DNA of 64,000 bases, from NCBI GenBank assembly GCA_050248955.1, contig JBFWRK010000002.1:62001-126000 (forward strand), in the 5' to 3' direction. Source of the DNA: JBFWRK01 sp050248955 (GTDB taxonomy: Bacteria > Actinomycetota > Acidimicrobiia > Acidimicrobiales > Ilumatobacteraceae). A model generated the notes under the pieces. The model made no database searches. It saw only the letters and a list, made by a program, of their open reading frames with translations, and was not told the origin of the DNA. Both the position numbers and the translations under genes were made by a program. Below are positions 18,718 to 26,827 of this stretch, in pieces. The first letter of the stretch is position 1; every line of letters starts with the position of its first letter.

Positions 18718-19029
18718 CTACCGCTCCTGCGGCGGGATGTCGCGGATGCCAACGACAAACGTGGCGATCTCGTCGGGGTCGTACGACAACCTGTTGCGCG
18801 TCGCCGATGCTGGCCGCTGGGCGAGCGAGAGCCCAGGCCTCCACTCCCGAGCGGGTCGGATCGGCCGCGGCGCAAAGCCCCCGCCGCAGTTCGGGCACAC
18901 ATTGGAGAGCTTCGTCTCGACGCAGTCGGCGCAGAACGTGCACTCGTACGTGCAGATCCGTGCTTCGGTGGAGTCCGGCGGCAGGTCGGCGTCGCAGTAT
19001 TCGCAGTTGGGTCGCAGCTCGAGAGCCAT
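18718..19029 (-). CDS. DUF1272 zinc-binding protein
   Basis: 103 residues from ATG 19029. Residues 6-55 carry an eight-position Cys pattern: NCEYCDADLP, CTYECTFCADCVE and NVCPNCGGGF, with the ELRPNCEYC start typical of DUF1272. These small proteins bind zinc and have no known role. The C-terminal half after RPIRPAREWRPGLS is an extension found in some members. It is the one intact gene in a run of broken ones, which suggests it is under selection or simply a recent survivor. Confidence 0.8.
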   Translation of the reverse strand: MALELRPNCEYCDADLPPDSTEARICTYECTFCADCVETKLSNVCPNCGGGFAPRPIRPAREWRPGLSLAQRPASATRNRLSYDPDEIATFVVGIRDIPPQER

Positions 19030-19078
19030 CGATTGGTCACCCTTCCAGGAAGCGGGTGTTTGCGGGCACGGATTGCGG

Positions 19079-19180
19079 TCAGCAGCGCACGGCCGAGTTG
19101 CACACGGCGAACGCCCCTGCCGGGTTGCGGTTCAACACCCAGGCATGCAGAGAGTAGAAGGCGGCAGGCCGAACCCGTTC
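19079..19180 (-). pseudogene. C-terminal fragment of a secreted or conserved hypothetical protein
   Basis: About 33 residues, RPAAFYSLHAWVLNRNPAGA then FAVCNSAVRC and stop. The YSLHAW, N-P-x-G and N-x-x-V-x-C pattern is the usual ending of an actinobacterial hypothetical protein. It is fused in frame to the tail of the SDR remnant, so the rest of its own gene has been deleted. Confidence 0.4.
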
Positions 19181-19196
19181 GGACTCGGCGTTCGAG

Positions 19197-19411
19197 TCAC
19201 CGGCATTGCATGCCGATCGACGTGCGGTCGGAGACGTCGACGGTCGCTGTCGTGACGTCGAACCCGTGTCGCGGAACACGAAGGCAGCGGCCTCGGCGTT
19301 CTCGACGCGCAGGTCGGCGAGCAGGACGTGCTTGCCGGCGCTGACTCGCCGGGCGATCGCTTGACCGATCGAGCCGGCTCCGATGACGACGACGACCTGG
19401 GTCATGACCAT
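19197..19411 (-). pseudogene. SDR N-terminal remnant, frameshifted
   Basis: GAAGGAGCG precedes ATG 19411, so the 5' end of a real gene survives. It encodes TQVVVVIGAGSIGQAIARR and VLLADLRVENAEAAAFVF, an SDR cofactor-binding fold. A base is missing near 19258 (after GACACGGG); the other frame continues FDVTTATVDVSDRTSI and soon stops. No catalytic Tyr-Lys remains. Confidence 0.65.
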
Positions 19412-19451
19412 CGCTCCTTCGTCCGATGCGGGATGGCAGCACGGATGGCCA

Positions 19452-19844
19452 TCACGTCTCCTTCGGCGGGACGAGGGGGACGAGCCGGATCGTGACCTCG
19501 TGGGCGTCGGCGCCGACGACGGCGCCCACGATCTTGGGTCCGTACTGGTCGTACTTGGCGTGGTACGCAGCATCGATCGTGTCGTGGACGCCGGAGTCGG
19601 CGCCGGCGAAGGTGACGTCGCGTTCGACGCCGCCGGCGCGGATCGTGCCGACACCGGTGGTCACGGCCCGTCGGTACCACGGGTTGTCGGGTCCATGCGC
19701 GGAACGCACGTACAAGTCCCCGCCGGAGCGGATGACCCACATCGTCACGAACCCGCGGAGCGAACCATCTCGACGCCGGGACGCGAGCTCGAGTTCCTCG
19801 CTGGTGCCGATCCGATCGAGATCGTCGTGAGTCCAACCGGCCAT
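19452..19844 (-). CDS. DUF2255 family protein
   Basis: 130 residues from ATG 19844, which overlaps the stop of the upstream dehydrogenase fragment (ATGA). The sequence WTHDDLDRIGTSEELELASR, VTMWVIRSGGDLYVRSAHG and the later WYRRAV place it in DUF2255, a split-barrel-like family distantly related to F420/FMN-binding nitroreductases of actinobacteria. The whole family length is present, so the gene looks intact. Its partner, the Zn-dehydrogenase, is truncated. Confidence 0.75.
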   Translation of the reverse strand: MAGWTHDDLDRIGTSEELELASRRRDGSLRGFVTMWVIRSGGDLYVRSAHGPDNPWYRRAVTTGVGTIRAGGVERDVTFAGADSGVHDTIDAAYHAKYDQYGPKIVGAVVGADAHEVTIRLVPLVPPKET

Positions 19845-20392
19845 CACAGATTCCCGACGCGGACCAGTGACTTGATCGCGGTGCGCTCGTCCATCGCCTG
19901 GTAGCCCTTGGCGACACCGTCGAGGTCGGTCTCGAAGTCGAACACGAGACCGGGGTCGATCCGACCAGACAGCACGTCGGGCATCAGCTCGGGGATGTAC
20001 CGGCGGGCGGGCGCGGGGCCGCCGTGCCAGCCGACGTTGCGGAAGAAGATCTCCGGGAACGACAGCCCTACGTCGTGGGGCACGCCGACGACTCCGACCG
20101 TCGAGCCCGGTCGAGCTATCGCGAACGCGGTGGCCATGGACTGCGCGGTGCCGACGCATTCCAACGCGGCGTCGACGCCGATCCCAGCAGCCATCTCCAT
20201 CACCAGCGCGTTGGCCTCGTCACCGCGCTCGGCGATCACGTCGGTCGCACCGAAGCGGCGGGCAAGCGCTTGTAGCGCCGGGTTGCGGCTCAGCGCGACG
20301 ATCCGTCCGGCACCCAAGCGGGAAGCAGCCAACACCGCTGACAGCCCCACGGCGCCATCACCCACCACGGCAACGACATCGCCGGGCTTCAC
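19844..20392 (-). pseudogene. Zinc-type alcohol dehydrogenase, C-terminal half only
   Basis: 182 residues covering the Rossmann domain and C-terminus of a medium-chain Zn-dependent dehydrogenase: VKPGDVVAVVGDGAVGLSAV, then GATDVIAERGDEA and DERTAIKSLVR at the end. The N-terminal GroES-like domain with the catalytic zinc ligands (about 160 residues) is absent; upstream DNA to 20528 shows no continuation in any frame. Even if translated it could not act as a dehydrogenase. Confidence 0.7.
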
Positions 20393-20528
20393 ACGATGCG
20401 CTCAACCTGCTCGCCTCGTGGATCACCACACCTTCCGACGTCACCGCGAGCGAAGACGGCTGATCGGACTCCAGGAACGCACGCCACCTTCGCCGTGGGT
20501 TGACGGGCTGGACAACGCAACGAGTCGT

Positions 20529-21521
20529 TCAGCGACGAGTGGCGATGCCCTCGCGCAGACCCTGTTCGAGACTCGTGAAGCGGTGCGCGGCGAGCCACAA
20601 CCGCAGCAGGTGCCGCTGCAGCGCGGGATCGTCGTCGTCCTCGTATGCCTCGCGCGAGTGGAGGATCCGGCCGTTGTTGAGGAGCTGCACGTCGCCGGGC
20701 CGGAAGTCCATCTCCACGTAGACGCATGGATCGTTGGCGATCGCCTCGAGCAACTCCATCGCCTCCATCTGTTCGGTCGTCAGCCGGGGCACGTCAGCGT
20801 GGCGTTGGGCGTCGCGGATGTACCACCCGATGTAGAAGATGCGAGGCACAGCATCGAGGTCGATGATCGGCGCCACCTCGAACCACCGCTGTCCGCCGGC
20901 GTCGTCGCCACCCTGCCGATCCCAGTGCATCGGGCGATACAGCACCTCCAACAGATCGGGGCGTCGGCGCAACATCTCGTTGTACACGGCGCCCGAACTT
21001 GCGATCCGGCTCTCGCCGCCGGACTTCGCACGGTGCAGGCACAGCAACCCGATGATGTCAGCGCCGTCGGTGTGAAAGTCCTGACGCTTCCTCGTCCGAT
21101 ACAAGCGCACCTGCGGCCCACACTCCGGCAAACGCTCGTCGCGAATGTGGGTCAGCAACTCCCCTGCTGCGTTCTGCGCGACCGGCTGGCCAAGATGGAC
21201 CCCGAGCCCTACGTAGGCGAGCTCGATCTCCTCATCAATGAGCAGATCGACCGGAAACCGGCGCAGCAGCACGAAGCCACGACCATCGCTGAGCATCCGC
21301 GACCACTCGGCGATCGTGTCCTCCATTCCCCTGAGCGGGAACTGCTCACGGGTCGCTGTGTCCGGGCGCAGCCCGCTTCGGAGGGCCGCGCGGGCCGACG
21401 ATGCAATCAGCTCGCGCTGATCGTCGGACAGGTCGATCGACCACTCGCTCGGCGCCAGGTCACCCGAACGCCACACCGAAGGCGCGACCTGTTCGGCGCG
21501 CGCCGGCCCATCGAGGTGCAT
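20529..21521 (-). CDS. TauD/TfdA-like Fe(II)/2-oxoglutarate dioxygenase
   Basis: 330 residues. The metal triad is visible as HTD (RQDFHTDGADIIGLL) and the distal His in RILHSREAYEDDDD; the Arg of RHLLRLWLA near the C-terminus would bind 2-oxoglutarate. These enzymes hydroxylate or cleave small organic acids. It starts six bases after the stop of the ArsI-like gene on the same strand, so both are probably under the ArsR-controlled promoter at 21984-22097. The substrate is unknown; arsenic or organosulfur context is inference. Confidence 0.82.
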   Translation of the reverse strand: MHLDGPARAEQVAPSVWRSGDLAPSEWSIDLSDDQRELIASSARAALRSGLRPDTATREQFPLRGMEDTIAEWSRMLSDGRGFVLLRRFPVDLLIDEEIELAYVGLGVHLGQPVAQNAAGELLTHIRDERLPECGPQVRLYRTRKRQDFHTDGADIIGLLCLHRAKSGGESRIASSGAVYNEMLRRRPDLLEVLYRPMHWDRQGGDDAGGQRWFEVAPIIDLDAVPRIFYIGWYIRDAQRHADVPRLTTEQMEAMELLEAIANDPCVYVEMDFRPGDVQLLNNGRILHSREAYEDDDDPALQRHLLRLWLAAHRFTSLEQGLREGIATRR

Positions 21522-21527
21522 CGACGA

Positions 21528-21983
21528 TCAGCAGCAGCTCGTGCCGCGGCCAGCAGCACTCGTCGAGGTCGCGCCCGCCGGCTGCAGGACAGTGGGCATG
21601 CCGTCGTCGCCGTGCAGCACGTCGGCGTCGGCGAGGACGGTGTAGATCTCCCACGGGATCTCTGGGCCGCTCACCCAGACCTTGTCCTGGACCGCGTAGC
21701 AACAGCTCGTCGACTCCCGGACGTCGCACGCCGCGCCCTCGGCTTCCATCCGCGCTGCGGCCGCCGCGACCTCGCCAGTCGACTCCACCTCGACACCGAC
21801 GTGATTCAGCGAGCCCGGCTCGCCCTGGCCGGCGATCAGCACCAACTTGAGCGGAGGTTCGGCGATGGCGAAGTTGGCATAGTTCTCGCGGATTTTGGCG
21901 GGCGGGGTCTTGAACAGCTTGGTGTAGAACTCGATCGAGGCGTCGAGATCACCGACGTTGAGGGCGAGCTGGACACGAGACAT
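21528..21983 (-). CDS. arsI: ArsI/CadI-family C-As lyase (heavy-metal resistance dioxygenase)
   Basis: 151 residues, a one-domain VOC protein. It has the family start MSRVQLALNVGDLDASIEFY, the YANFAIAEPPLKLVL strand, the NHVGVEVES metal-ligand strand and the vicinal cysteine pair in STSCCYAVQDKVW (residues 94-95), which binds trivalent organoarsenicals in ArsI. ArsI cleaves the C-As bond of methylarsenite using Fe(II) and O2. CadI, a cadmium-induced relative, cannot be excluded. A second CC ends the protein. It diverges from the arsR gene at 22098. Confidence 0.82.
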   Translation of the reverse strand: MSRVQLALNVGDLDASIEFYTKLFKTPPAKIRENYANFAIAEPPLKLVLIAGQGEPGSLNHVGVEVESTGEVAAAAARMEAEGAACDVRESTSCCYAVQDKVWVSGPEIPWEIYTVLADADVLHGDDGMPTVLQPAGATSTSAAGRGTSCC

Positions 21984-22070
21984 GGGTTCCTCCGGTGCGG
22001 ATGACGTCACATTGACGATCGTTGATGTAATCAGTCTGCCCATCACTTCGACACGCGTCAATGGATTTGT

Positions 22071-22084
22071 TCGAAGATCTTCGA
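22071..22084. promoter_or_regulatory. Candidate ArsR operator
   Basis: TCGAAGATCTTCGA is a perfect 14-bp palindrome in the 114-base gap between the divergent arsI and arsR genes, 13 bases before the arsR start. It is well placed to control both. A second, weaker palindrome with core ACGATCGT lies near 22015. Confidence 0.5.
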
Positions 22085-22097
22085 TACAGTTCACGTC

Positions 22098-22436
22098 ATG
22101 GCCGCTCGCCGATCTGCCGTTCTCGACCCGATCGCCTGTTGCGCACCCGTGCGGACCGACATCCTGGACGAGGATCAAGCCGAGATCCTCGCTCGGTCGT
22201 TCGCAGCGCTCGCCGATCCGATCCGCCTGCGCCTGCTCTCGTTCGTGGCTTCCGCCATCGGCGAAGTATGTGCCTGTGACCTCGTCGAACCTTCCGGCCG
22301 CTCACAGCCGACGGTCAGCCACCACATGAAGATTCTCGTCGACGCCGGCCTCGTCACCCGGGAGAAGCGCGGCCTCTGGGTCTGGTACCACATCGTGCCC
22401 TCACGACTGGACGCGCTCCGAGCAGTGCTTGCCTGA
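22098..22436 (+). CDS. arsR: ArsR-family arsenic-responsive repressor
   Basis: 112 residues. Winged-helix core ARSFAALADPIRLRLLSFV, recognition region GRSQPTVSHHMKILVDAGLV, wing TREKRGLWVWYHI. As(III)-binding cysteines are visible as CAC in GEVCACDLVE (residues 58 and 60), on the helix used by E. coli-type ArsR, with another pair (C14, C15) near the N-terminus that could supply a third ligand as in actinobacterial ArsR proteins. It represses by binding DNA until arsenite or an organoarsenical displaces it. Likely targets are itself and arsI-tauD. Confidence 0.88.
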   Translation: MAARRSAVLDPIACCAPVRTDILDEDQAEILARSFAALADPIRLRLLSFVASAIGEVCACDLVEPSGRSQPTVSHHMKILVDAGLVTREKRGLWVWYHIVPSRLDALRAVLA

Positions 22437-22451
22437 CATCTCTCCTCATCT

Positions 22452-23123
22452 TCACGGCACCGCTGCCGTCTCGATCGGTAGTTCGGCGCGTTGCCATTCC
22501 GGGAAGCCGTCCTCGAGTCGTCGCGCCAGACGCCCACGGCGTCGGAGGAGTCGGACGGCGTCGTCGGCGAACACGCAGTAGGGGCCACGGCAGTAGGCGA
22601 CGACCTCGACCCCGGCGGGCAGGTCCTTGAGGTTGGCGGCGAGCTCGTCGATCGGGATCGAACGCGCCCCGGTGATGTGGCCTGCCGCGTGCTCGGCAGC
22701 CGGTCGGACGTCGATCACCACGACGTCGCCGGCGGCGATGCGTTCGGCGAGCTCGTCACGGCCGATCTGCTCCAGTCGGGTCCGGTCGCCGAGGTAGGCG
22801 GCGGCGAGCTTGTCGAGGTGCTCGTGGTGGGCTGCCGTGACGTCGCGCAGCGCGGTCCACAGGTCGGAGACTCGGGCCGATGCGAGCCGGTAGTAGATCC
22901 GGGTGCCGTCGCGTCGTGTCGTCACCAGTCCGGCGTTGGCGAGGGCACGGAGATGGAACGACGTGTTGGCGACACTCTGTCCGATCTCCACAGACAGCTC
23001 GTCGACATGGCGCTCGCCTTGGGCGAGCACGTCGATCAGCTCGGCGCGGCGACCGTTGCCGAGCGCCTTGGCCACCTCGGCGAACGCGTCGAACAACGCG
23101 TCCTTCGCCTGGCGATCACCCAC
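22452..23123 (-). CDS. ArsR-type HTH fused to rhodanese domain
   Basis: 223 residues. Residues 1-100 are an ArsR-type winged helix (VAKALGNGRRAELIDVLAQG, then SVANTSFHLRALANAGLVT and wing RRDGTRIYYRL) without metal cysteines. Residues 125-215 are a rhodanese domain with the active-site loop AYCRGPYCVFADDAV; the first Cys is the expected persulfide carrier. Such fusions are thought to sense sulfide, persulfide or thiol-reactive metals through the rhodanese cysteine. It diverges from the MBL-rhodanese gene across a 79-base gap with two copies of a 16-bp operator, so it very likely represses that operon and itself. Confidence 0.85.
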   Translation of the reverse strand: MGDRQAKDALFDAFAEVAKALGNGRRAELIDVLAQGERHVDELSVEIGQSVANTSFHLRALANAGLVTTRRDGTRIYYRLASARVSDLWTALRDVTAAHHEHLDKLAAAYLGDRTRLEQIGRDELAERIAAGDVVVIDVRPAAEHAAGHITGARSIPIDELAANLKDLPAGVEVVAYCRGPYCVFADDAVRLLRRRGRLARRLEDGFPEWQRAELPIETAAVP

Positions 23124-23133
23124 ACCAACCTCC

Positions 23134-23149
23134 TCAAAGAACTACTTGA
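23134..23149. promoter_or_regulatory. ArsR-rhodanese operator, site A
   Basis: TCAAAGAACTACTTGA, inverted halves TCAA and TTGA. It overlaps a -35-like TTGACA (23146-23151) facing the MBL-rhodanese gene. It starts 42 bases (four helical turns) before site B. The same motif occurs at 27806-27821. Confidence 0.6.
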
Positions 23150-23175
23150 CAATCTACCGAGCAGCGCACCTATAT

Positions 23176-23191
23176 TCAAGACATTACTTGA
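23176..23191. promoter_or_regulatory. ArsR-rhodanese operator, site B
   Basis: TCAAGACATTACTTGA, with halves TCAAG and CTTGA. It abuts a -10-like TATATT (23171-23176) and would cover the transcription start of the MBL-rhodanese operon. A GGAG ribosome-binding site follows 11 bases before ATG 23203. Confidence 0.6.
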
Positions 23192-23202
23192 GGAGTGCAG
23201 CA

Positions 23203-24552
23203 ATGGTTGGTATCCGGATGTTCGTCGACGAGGGGCTCGGGCATTCGTCGTACCTCCTCGACCTCGGCGACGGGACGGCGGCGATCCTCGACCCGCCCCG
23301 CTTCCCCGCCGAGCACCTCATCGCGGCGAAGAGACTCGGCACGACGCCGCGCTGGACGATCGACACCCACTCTCATGCCGACTACGTGACGGGCAGCCCT
23401 GCACTGGCGGCTCCCGATGGTGTCACGTTCATTGCTCCCGCGGCCTCGAACCTCGAAACGCCCCACCGGGCCGTACACGACGATGATCGGGTCTCCCTCG
23501 CTCCGGGGGTGACGTTGAGGGTGATCGCGACACCGGGCCACACACCCGACCATCACGCCTACCTGCTCGAGCCCAGTGGCGCGCCGGCCGCGTTGTTCAC
23601 AGGTGGGTCGTTGATGGTCGGCGCCGTCGGGCGCACCGACCTGTGCGGGCCCGACTTCGCCGAACCGTTGGCGCACGAGATGTTCCACTCGCTGCGCCGT
23701 CTCGACGACCTGCCCGACGACCTCGCCGTCTACCCGACCCACGGTGCGGGGTCGTTCTGCTCTGCTCCGGGGGGCGCAGACCGCTCGACGACGCTCGGGC
23801 GTGAACGGGCGACCAACGCCCTGTTCCGCATCGGCGACGAAGACAGCTTCGTCGAACACCTGCTGGCCGGGTTCGGTTCGTTCCCGACCTACTTCGCGGT
23901 GCTGCCCGAGCTCAACCGGCGCGGCCCGCGCTACTACCCGCAGCTCCCGCGGCTCGATCGGCTCGACATCGACACCGTCGAACGACACATCGCCGCCGGA
24001 GCGCTCGTGGTCGATGCCCGCCCGATCGGCGAGTTCGCTGCCGGTCACGTGGCGGGTTCGATCTCCAACGCGCTGCGCCCGGTGTTCGCCAGCTGGCTCG
24101 GCTGGGTCACCGAACTCGACCGGCCGATCGTGATCATCGCCGGCGCCGATCAGGACCGGGCCGACATCGTGCGTCAATGCCTCGACATCGGCCACGACAA
24201 CATCGTCGGCGAGATCGACGGCGGCATCGCCACGTGGCGAGCCGCGGGGCGCCTGATCGCCGGGATCCCGCTCGTCACCGCACCCGAGATCGTCTCGACC
24301 GTGATCGATGTTCGCCAGCACAGCGAGTACGAGGCTGGCCACGTCCCCGGTGCGATCAACATCGAGCTCGGCAGCCTCGCCGACGCCGAGGTTCCGCACG
24401 GGCCGGTGACGGTTGTGTGCGGGCACGGCGAGCGCGCCATGACCGGCGCCAGCATCCTCACCAGCCGCGGCCACCACGACGTCACCGTCCTCGACGGCGG
24501 ACCCGACACATGGTCCGAGTGGAGCGGCCAACCGCTGGCGGTCGGCCGATGA
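23203..24552 (+). CDS. MBL-fold hydrolase fused to two rhodanese domains
   Basis: 449 residues. Residues 1-250 are a metallo-beta-lactamase fold related to persulfide dioxygenases (ETHE1): DTHSHADYVTGSPAL, TPGHTPDHHAYLL, and TGGSLMVGAVGRTDL. In ETHE1 the last motif carries an iron-binding Asp (TGD); here it is TGG, and HxHxDH is HSHADY, so iron chemistry may be altered. Residues about 265-350 are a rhodanese domain with no cysteine at the active site (VIIAGADQDRAD); residues about 360-445 are a second with CGHGERA, probably active. First gene of the operon controlled by sites A and B; overlaps the MFS gene (ATGA). Confidence 0.82.
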   Translation: MVGIRMFVDEGLGHSSYLLDLGDGTAAILDPPRFPAEHLIAAKRLGTTPRWTIDTHSHADYVTGSPALAAPDGVTFIAPAASNLETPHRAVHDDDRVSLAPGVTLRVIATPGHTPDHHAYLLEPSGAPAALFTGGSLMVGAVGRTDLCGPDFAEPLAHEMFHSLRRLDDLPDDLAVYPTHGAGSFCSAPGGADRSTTLGRERATNALFRIGDEDSFVEHLLAGFGSFPTYFAVLPELNRRGPRYYPQLPRLDRLDIDTVERHIAAGALVVDARPIGEFAAGHVAGSISNALRPVFASWLGWVTELDRPIVIIAGADQDRADIVRQCLDIGHDNIVGEIDGGIATWRAAGRLIAGIPLVTAPEIVSTVIDVRQHSEYEAGHVPGAINIELGSLADAEVPHGPVTVVCGHGERAMTGASILTSRGHHDVTVLDGGPDTWSEWSGQPLAVGR

Positions 24553-25823
24553 GTGCATCCACGGCGACGACGCCGGCACCCAGCCTCGGGTTGCGGGAGA
24601 ACCTGGCCCAGTTCTCCTTGCTGGTCGGTGTCAACGCCCTCGTCGGCGGGATGATCGGTCAGGAACGCACGGTCCTGCCGTTGCTCGCTGGGGAGGAGTT
24701 CGGGCTCACCAAGTTCACCGCCACGCTGACGTTCATCGCTGCCTTCGGGATCGTCAAGGCCGGCACCAACTTCTTCGCCGGGACCCTGTCGGACCGCTAC
24801 GGCCGCAAGCCGGTGCTGGTCGCCGGCTGGTTGATCGGTCTCCCCGTCCCGCTGCTGTTGATGTGGGCGCCGACGTGGAGCTGGGTCGTCTTCGCCAACG
24901 TGCTGCTCGGTGTCAACCAGGGTCTCACCTGGTCGACGACGGTGATCATGAAGATCGATCTCGTCGGTCCGGCCAAGCGCGGGTTGGCGATGGGGCTCAA
25001 CGAGGCCGCCGGGTACGTCGCCGTCGCTGTCACGGCCCTCGCCACGGGCTACATCGCCGAGCAGCACGGCTTGCGGCCGGCCCCGTTCTTCCTCGGCCTC
25101 GCCTATGCCGGCCTCGGCCTCGGGATCTCGGCGCTGTTCGTCCACGAGACCCGCGGCCACGCCCACCACGAAGCCGCCAACCACGTCACCACGAACGACG
25201 CTCTCCACGACCAGCTCACCACCCGCGAGATCTTCACCCTCACCTCGTTCCGCGAGAAGGCGCTTTCCTCCGCGTCGCAGGCCGGGCTCGTCAACAACCT
25301 CAACGACGGCCTCGCCTGGGGCCTGTTCCCGATCTTCTTCGCCAACGCTGGCCTCTCAGTCGCCCAGATCGGCGTGCTCGCCGCCGTCTACCCGGCCGTG
25401 TGGGGGTTCGGACAGCTGATCACCGGCGGGCTGTCGGATCGGATCGGACGCAAACCGCTCATCGCCGGCGGCATGCTCACCCAGGCGGTGGCCATCGGGA
25501 TGATCGCCGCCACCAGTGGCTTCGGCGTCTGGGCGCTCGGCGCCGCCCTGCTCGGCGCCGGCACGGCGATGGTCTACCCAACCCTGTTGGCTGCCATCGG
25601 CGACGTCGCTCACCCGCTGTGGCGGGCCCGATCGGTCGGCGTCTACCGGCTGTGGCGCGACGCCGGGTTCGCTGTCGGCGCCTTGCTCGCCGGCATCCTC
25701 GCCGACCTCGTCTCGATCGAGGCCGCGATCTACGCCGTCGCCGCTCTCACCGCGCTCTCCGGGGTCGTCGTGATCGTCCGCATGTACGAAACCCATCCGC
25801 CCGTTCCCACCGGAGGTGATTGA
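24549..25823 (+). CDS. MFS transporter
   Basis: 424 residues, 12 predicted membrane segments with a central loop rich in His (HETRGHAHHEAANHVTTND) that could bind metal. The MFS loop motif DRYGRKPVLV lies after the second helix and DRIGRKPLIAGG at the matching place in the second half. It overlaps the MBL-rhodanese gene by four bases and is followed by the methyltransferase gene two bases after its stop, so the three proteins are made together. Export of a methylated or thiolated arsenic or selenium species is a reasonable but untested idea. Confidence 0.8.
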   Translation: MSASTATTPAPSLGLRENLAQFSLLVGVNALVGGMIGQERTVLPLLAGEEFGLTKFTATLTFIAAFGIVKAGTNFFAGTLSDRYGRKPVLVAGWLIGLPVPLLLMWAPTWSWVVFANVLLGVNQGLTWSTTVIMKIDLVGPAKRGLAMGLNEAAGYVAVAVTALATGYIAEQHGLRPAPFFLGLAYAGLGLGISALFVHETRGHAHHEAANHVTTNDALHDQLTTREIFTLTSFREKALSSASQAGLVNNLNDGLAWGLFPIFFANAGLSVAQIGVLAAVYPAVWGFGQLITGGLSDRIGRKPLIAGGMLTQAVAIGMIAATSGFGVWALGAALLGAGTAMVYPTLLAAIGDVAHPLWRARSVGVYRLWRDAGFAVGALLAGILADLVSIEAAIYAVAALTALSGVVVIVRMYETHPPVPTGGD

Positions 25824-25825
25824 TC

Positions 25826-26632
25826 ATGTCCGAGACACCCGTCGTGGACTCGTACATCTTGCGCGACCAGGTCCGCGAGAAGTACCGCGCCGTCGCCGTC
25901 GAGCCCGACGCGACGTACCACTTCCACACCGGACGATCACTTGCCGCCCGGCTCGGCTACGACCCGTCGATCGTCGACGCACTGCCCGACCGCGCCGTCG
26001 AGTCCTTCGCCGGGGTCGGCAACCCGTTCTCGCTGCGGACGATCGAGCCCGGTGAGCGCGTCGTCGACGTCGGGTCCGGCGCCGGGTTCGACAGCTTCGT
26101 CGCCGCCCACCACGTCGGGCCAGATGGCGCTGTCGTCGGGGTCGACATGACCACCGAGATGCTCACCAAGGCCACCGACACCGCCGACCAGCTCGAGCTG
26201 ACACATGTCGTGTTCCGGCACGGGCTCGCCGAAGACCTCCCGGTCGAGGACGGTTGGGCCGACGCCGTCATCTCCAACGGTGTCATCAACCTGTGCGCCG
26301 ACAAGCGCGCCGTGTTCGACGAGATCCGCCGCGTGTTGCGCCCGGGCGGAATGCTGCAGTTCGCCGACATCGCCAACGGCCGCCCCGTGCCGATCGAGGC
26401 GATGCGCGACGTCGACCTGTGGACCGGTTGAATCGCCGGCGGGCTGCCCCGTGAGGGCTGGCATCAGATGCTCACCGAGATCGGTTTCGTCGACGTCGAG
26501 TTCGGACCCCCCGTCGACACGTTCGGCGGTGCCCGCGGTGAGGCCAACGCCCGCGCGTTCGAGGTGTACGGGTATGCCTTCGTCGCCCGCAAACCCGAGA
26601 CGGGTTCGCCGTCGTCGCGACGGAGCATGTGA
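25826..26632 (+). CDS. mduS: ArsM-like SAM methyltransferase, probable selenoprotein (in-frame UGA at 26429)
   Basis: GGAGGTGA seven bases before ATG 25826 fixes the start. The frame is a class I methyltransferase with SAM motif VVDVGSGAGFD (residues 79-89), GVDMT (105-109) and SNGVINLC (150-157). TGA at 26429-26431 interrupts it at residue 202 in DLWTG-UGA-IAGGLPREGW, where arsenite methyltransferases and relatives have a conserved, catalytic-type Cys (TGC-IAGALP). The same frame then stays open for 66 more codons with family-like sequence (IGFVDVEFGPPVDTFGGA, AFEVYGYAFVARKP) to a TGA at 26630. A hairpin with a G in the apical loop lies 20 bases after the UGA, as bacterial SECIS elements do. 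I recall an NCBI family named MduS for methyltransferase selenoproteins; name from memory. Alternative: a TGC-to-TGA nonsense change. Confidence 0.72.
26446..26458 (+). promoter_or_regulatory. Candidate bacterial SECIS hairpin
   Basis: RNA stem GCCC / GGGC closing loop CGUGA; in an alternative register C-GUGA-G is a GNRA tetraloop with a bulged C. The loop G (26451) is 20 nt after the UGA, and U-U, C-G and further pairs extend the base of the stem. Bacterial SECIS elements need a short stem with G in the first two loop positions 16-37 nt from the UGA; this fits. The GC-rich context makes short hairpins common, so this is supporting evidence only. Confidence 0.5.
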
Positions 26633-26645
26633 CTGCGAGGCACCG

Positions 26646-26819
26646 ATGGTCACTTCGAAGGAGCAGGAGGCGCGTGACCGCTTCGCCCGCCGCTACCGAG
26701 AGGAACGCGTCGACGTCGTCAGTCGCGTCACGAACTCGTCCGCCACGGCAAGTCCGCCCCGAACCAGTCGAGCACTGCGCGACGATTGCTCCGAACACAA
26801 CGCCGTGACCGCACGATAG
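26646..26819 (+). CDS. Short hypothetical ORF, possibly a broken gene
   Basis: 57 residues from ATG 26646 (VTSKEQEARDRFARRYREER then VDVVSRVTNSS). The first 25 residues look like a helical start of a larger protein; the rest loses that character. No ribosome-binding site stands out. It lies between the methyltransferase and the VOC gene and may be the remnant of a deleted neighbour. Confidence 0.3.
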   Translation: MVTSKEQEARDRFARRYREERVDVVSRVTNSSATASPPRTSRALRDDCSEHNAVTAR

Positions 26820-26827
26820 GAGTCCAC

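Noticed and set aside
26646..26819. Second methyltransferase gene after mduS
   Set aside because: Only about 25 residues look protein-like and no SAM motif follows; kept only as a low-confidence short ORF.
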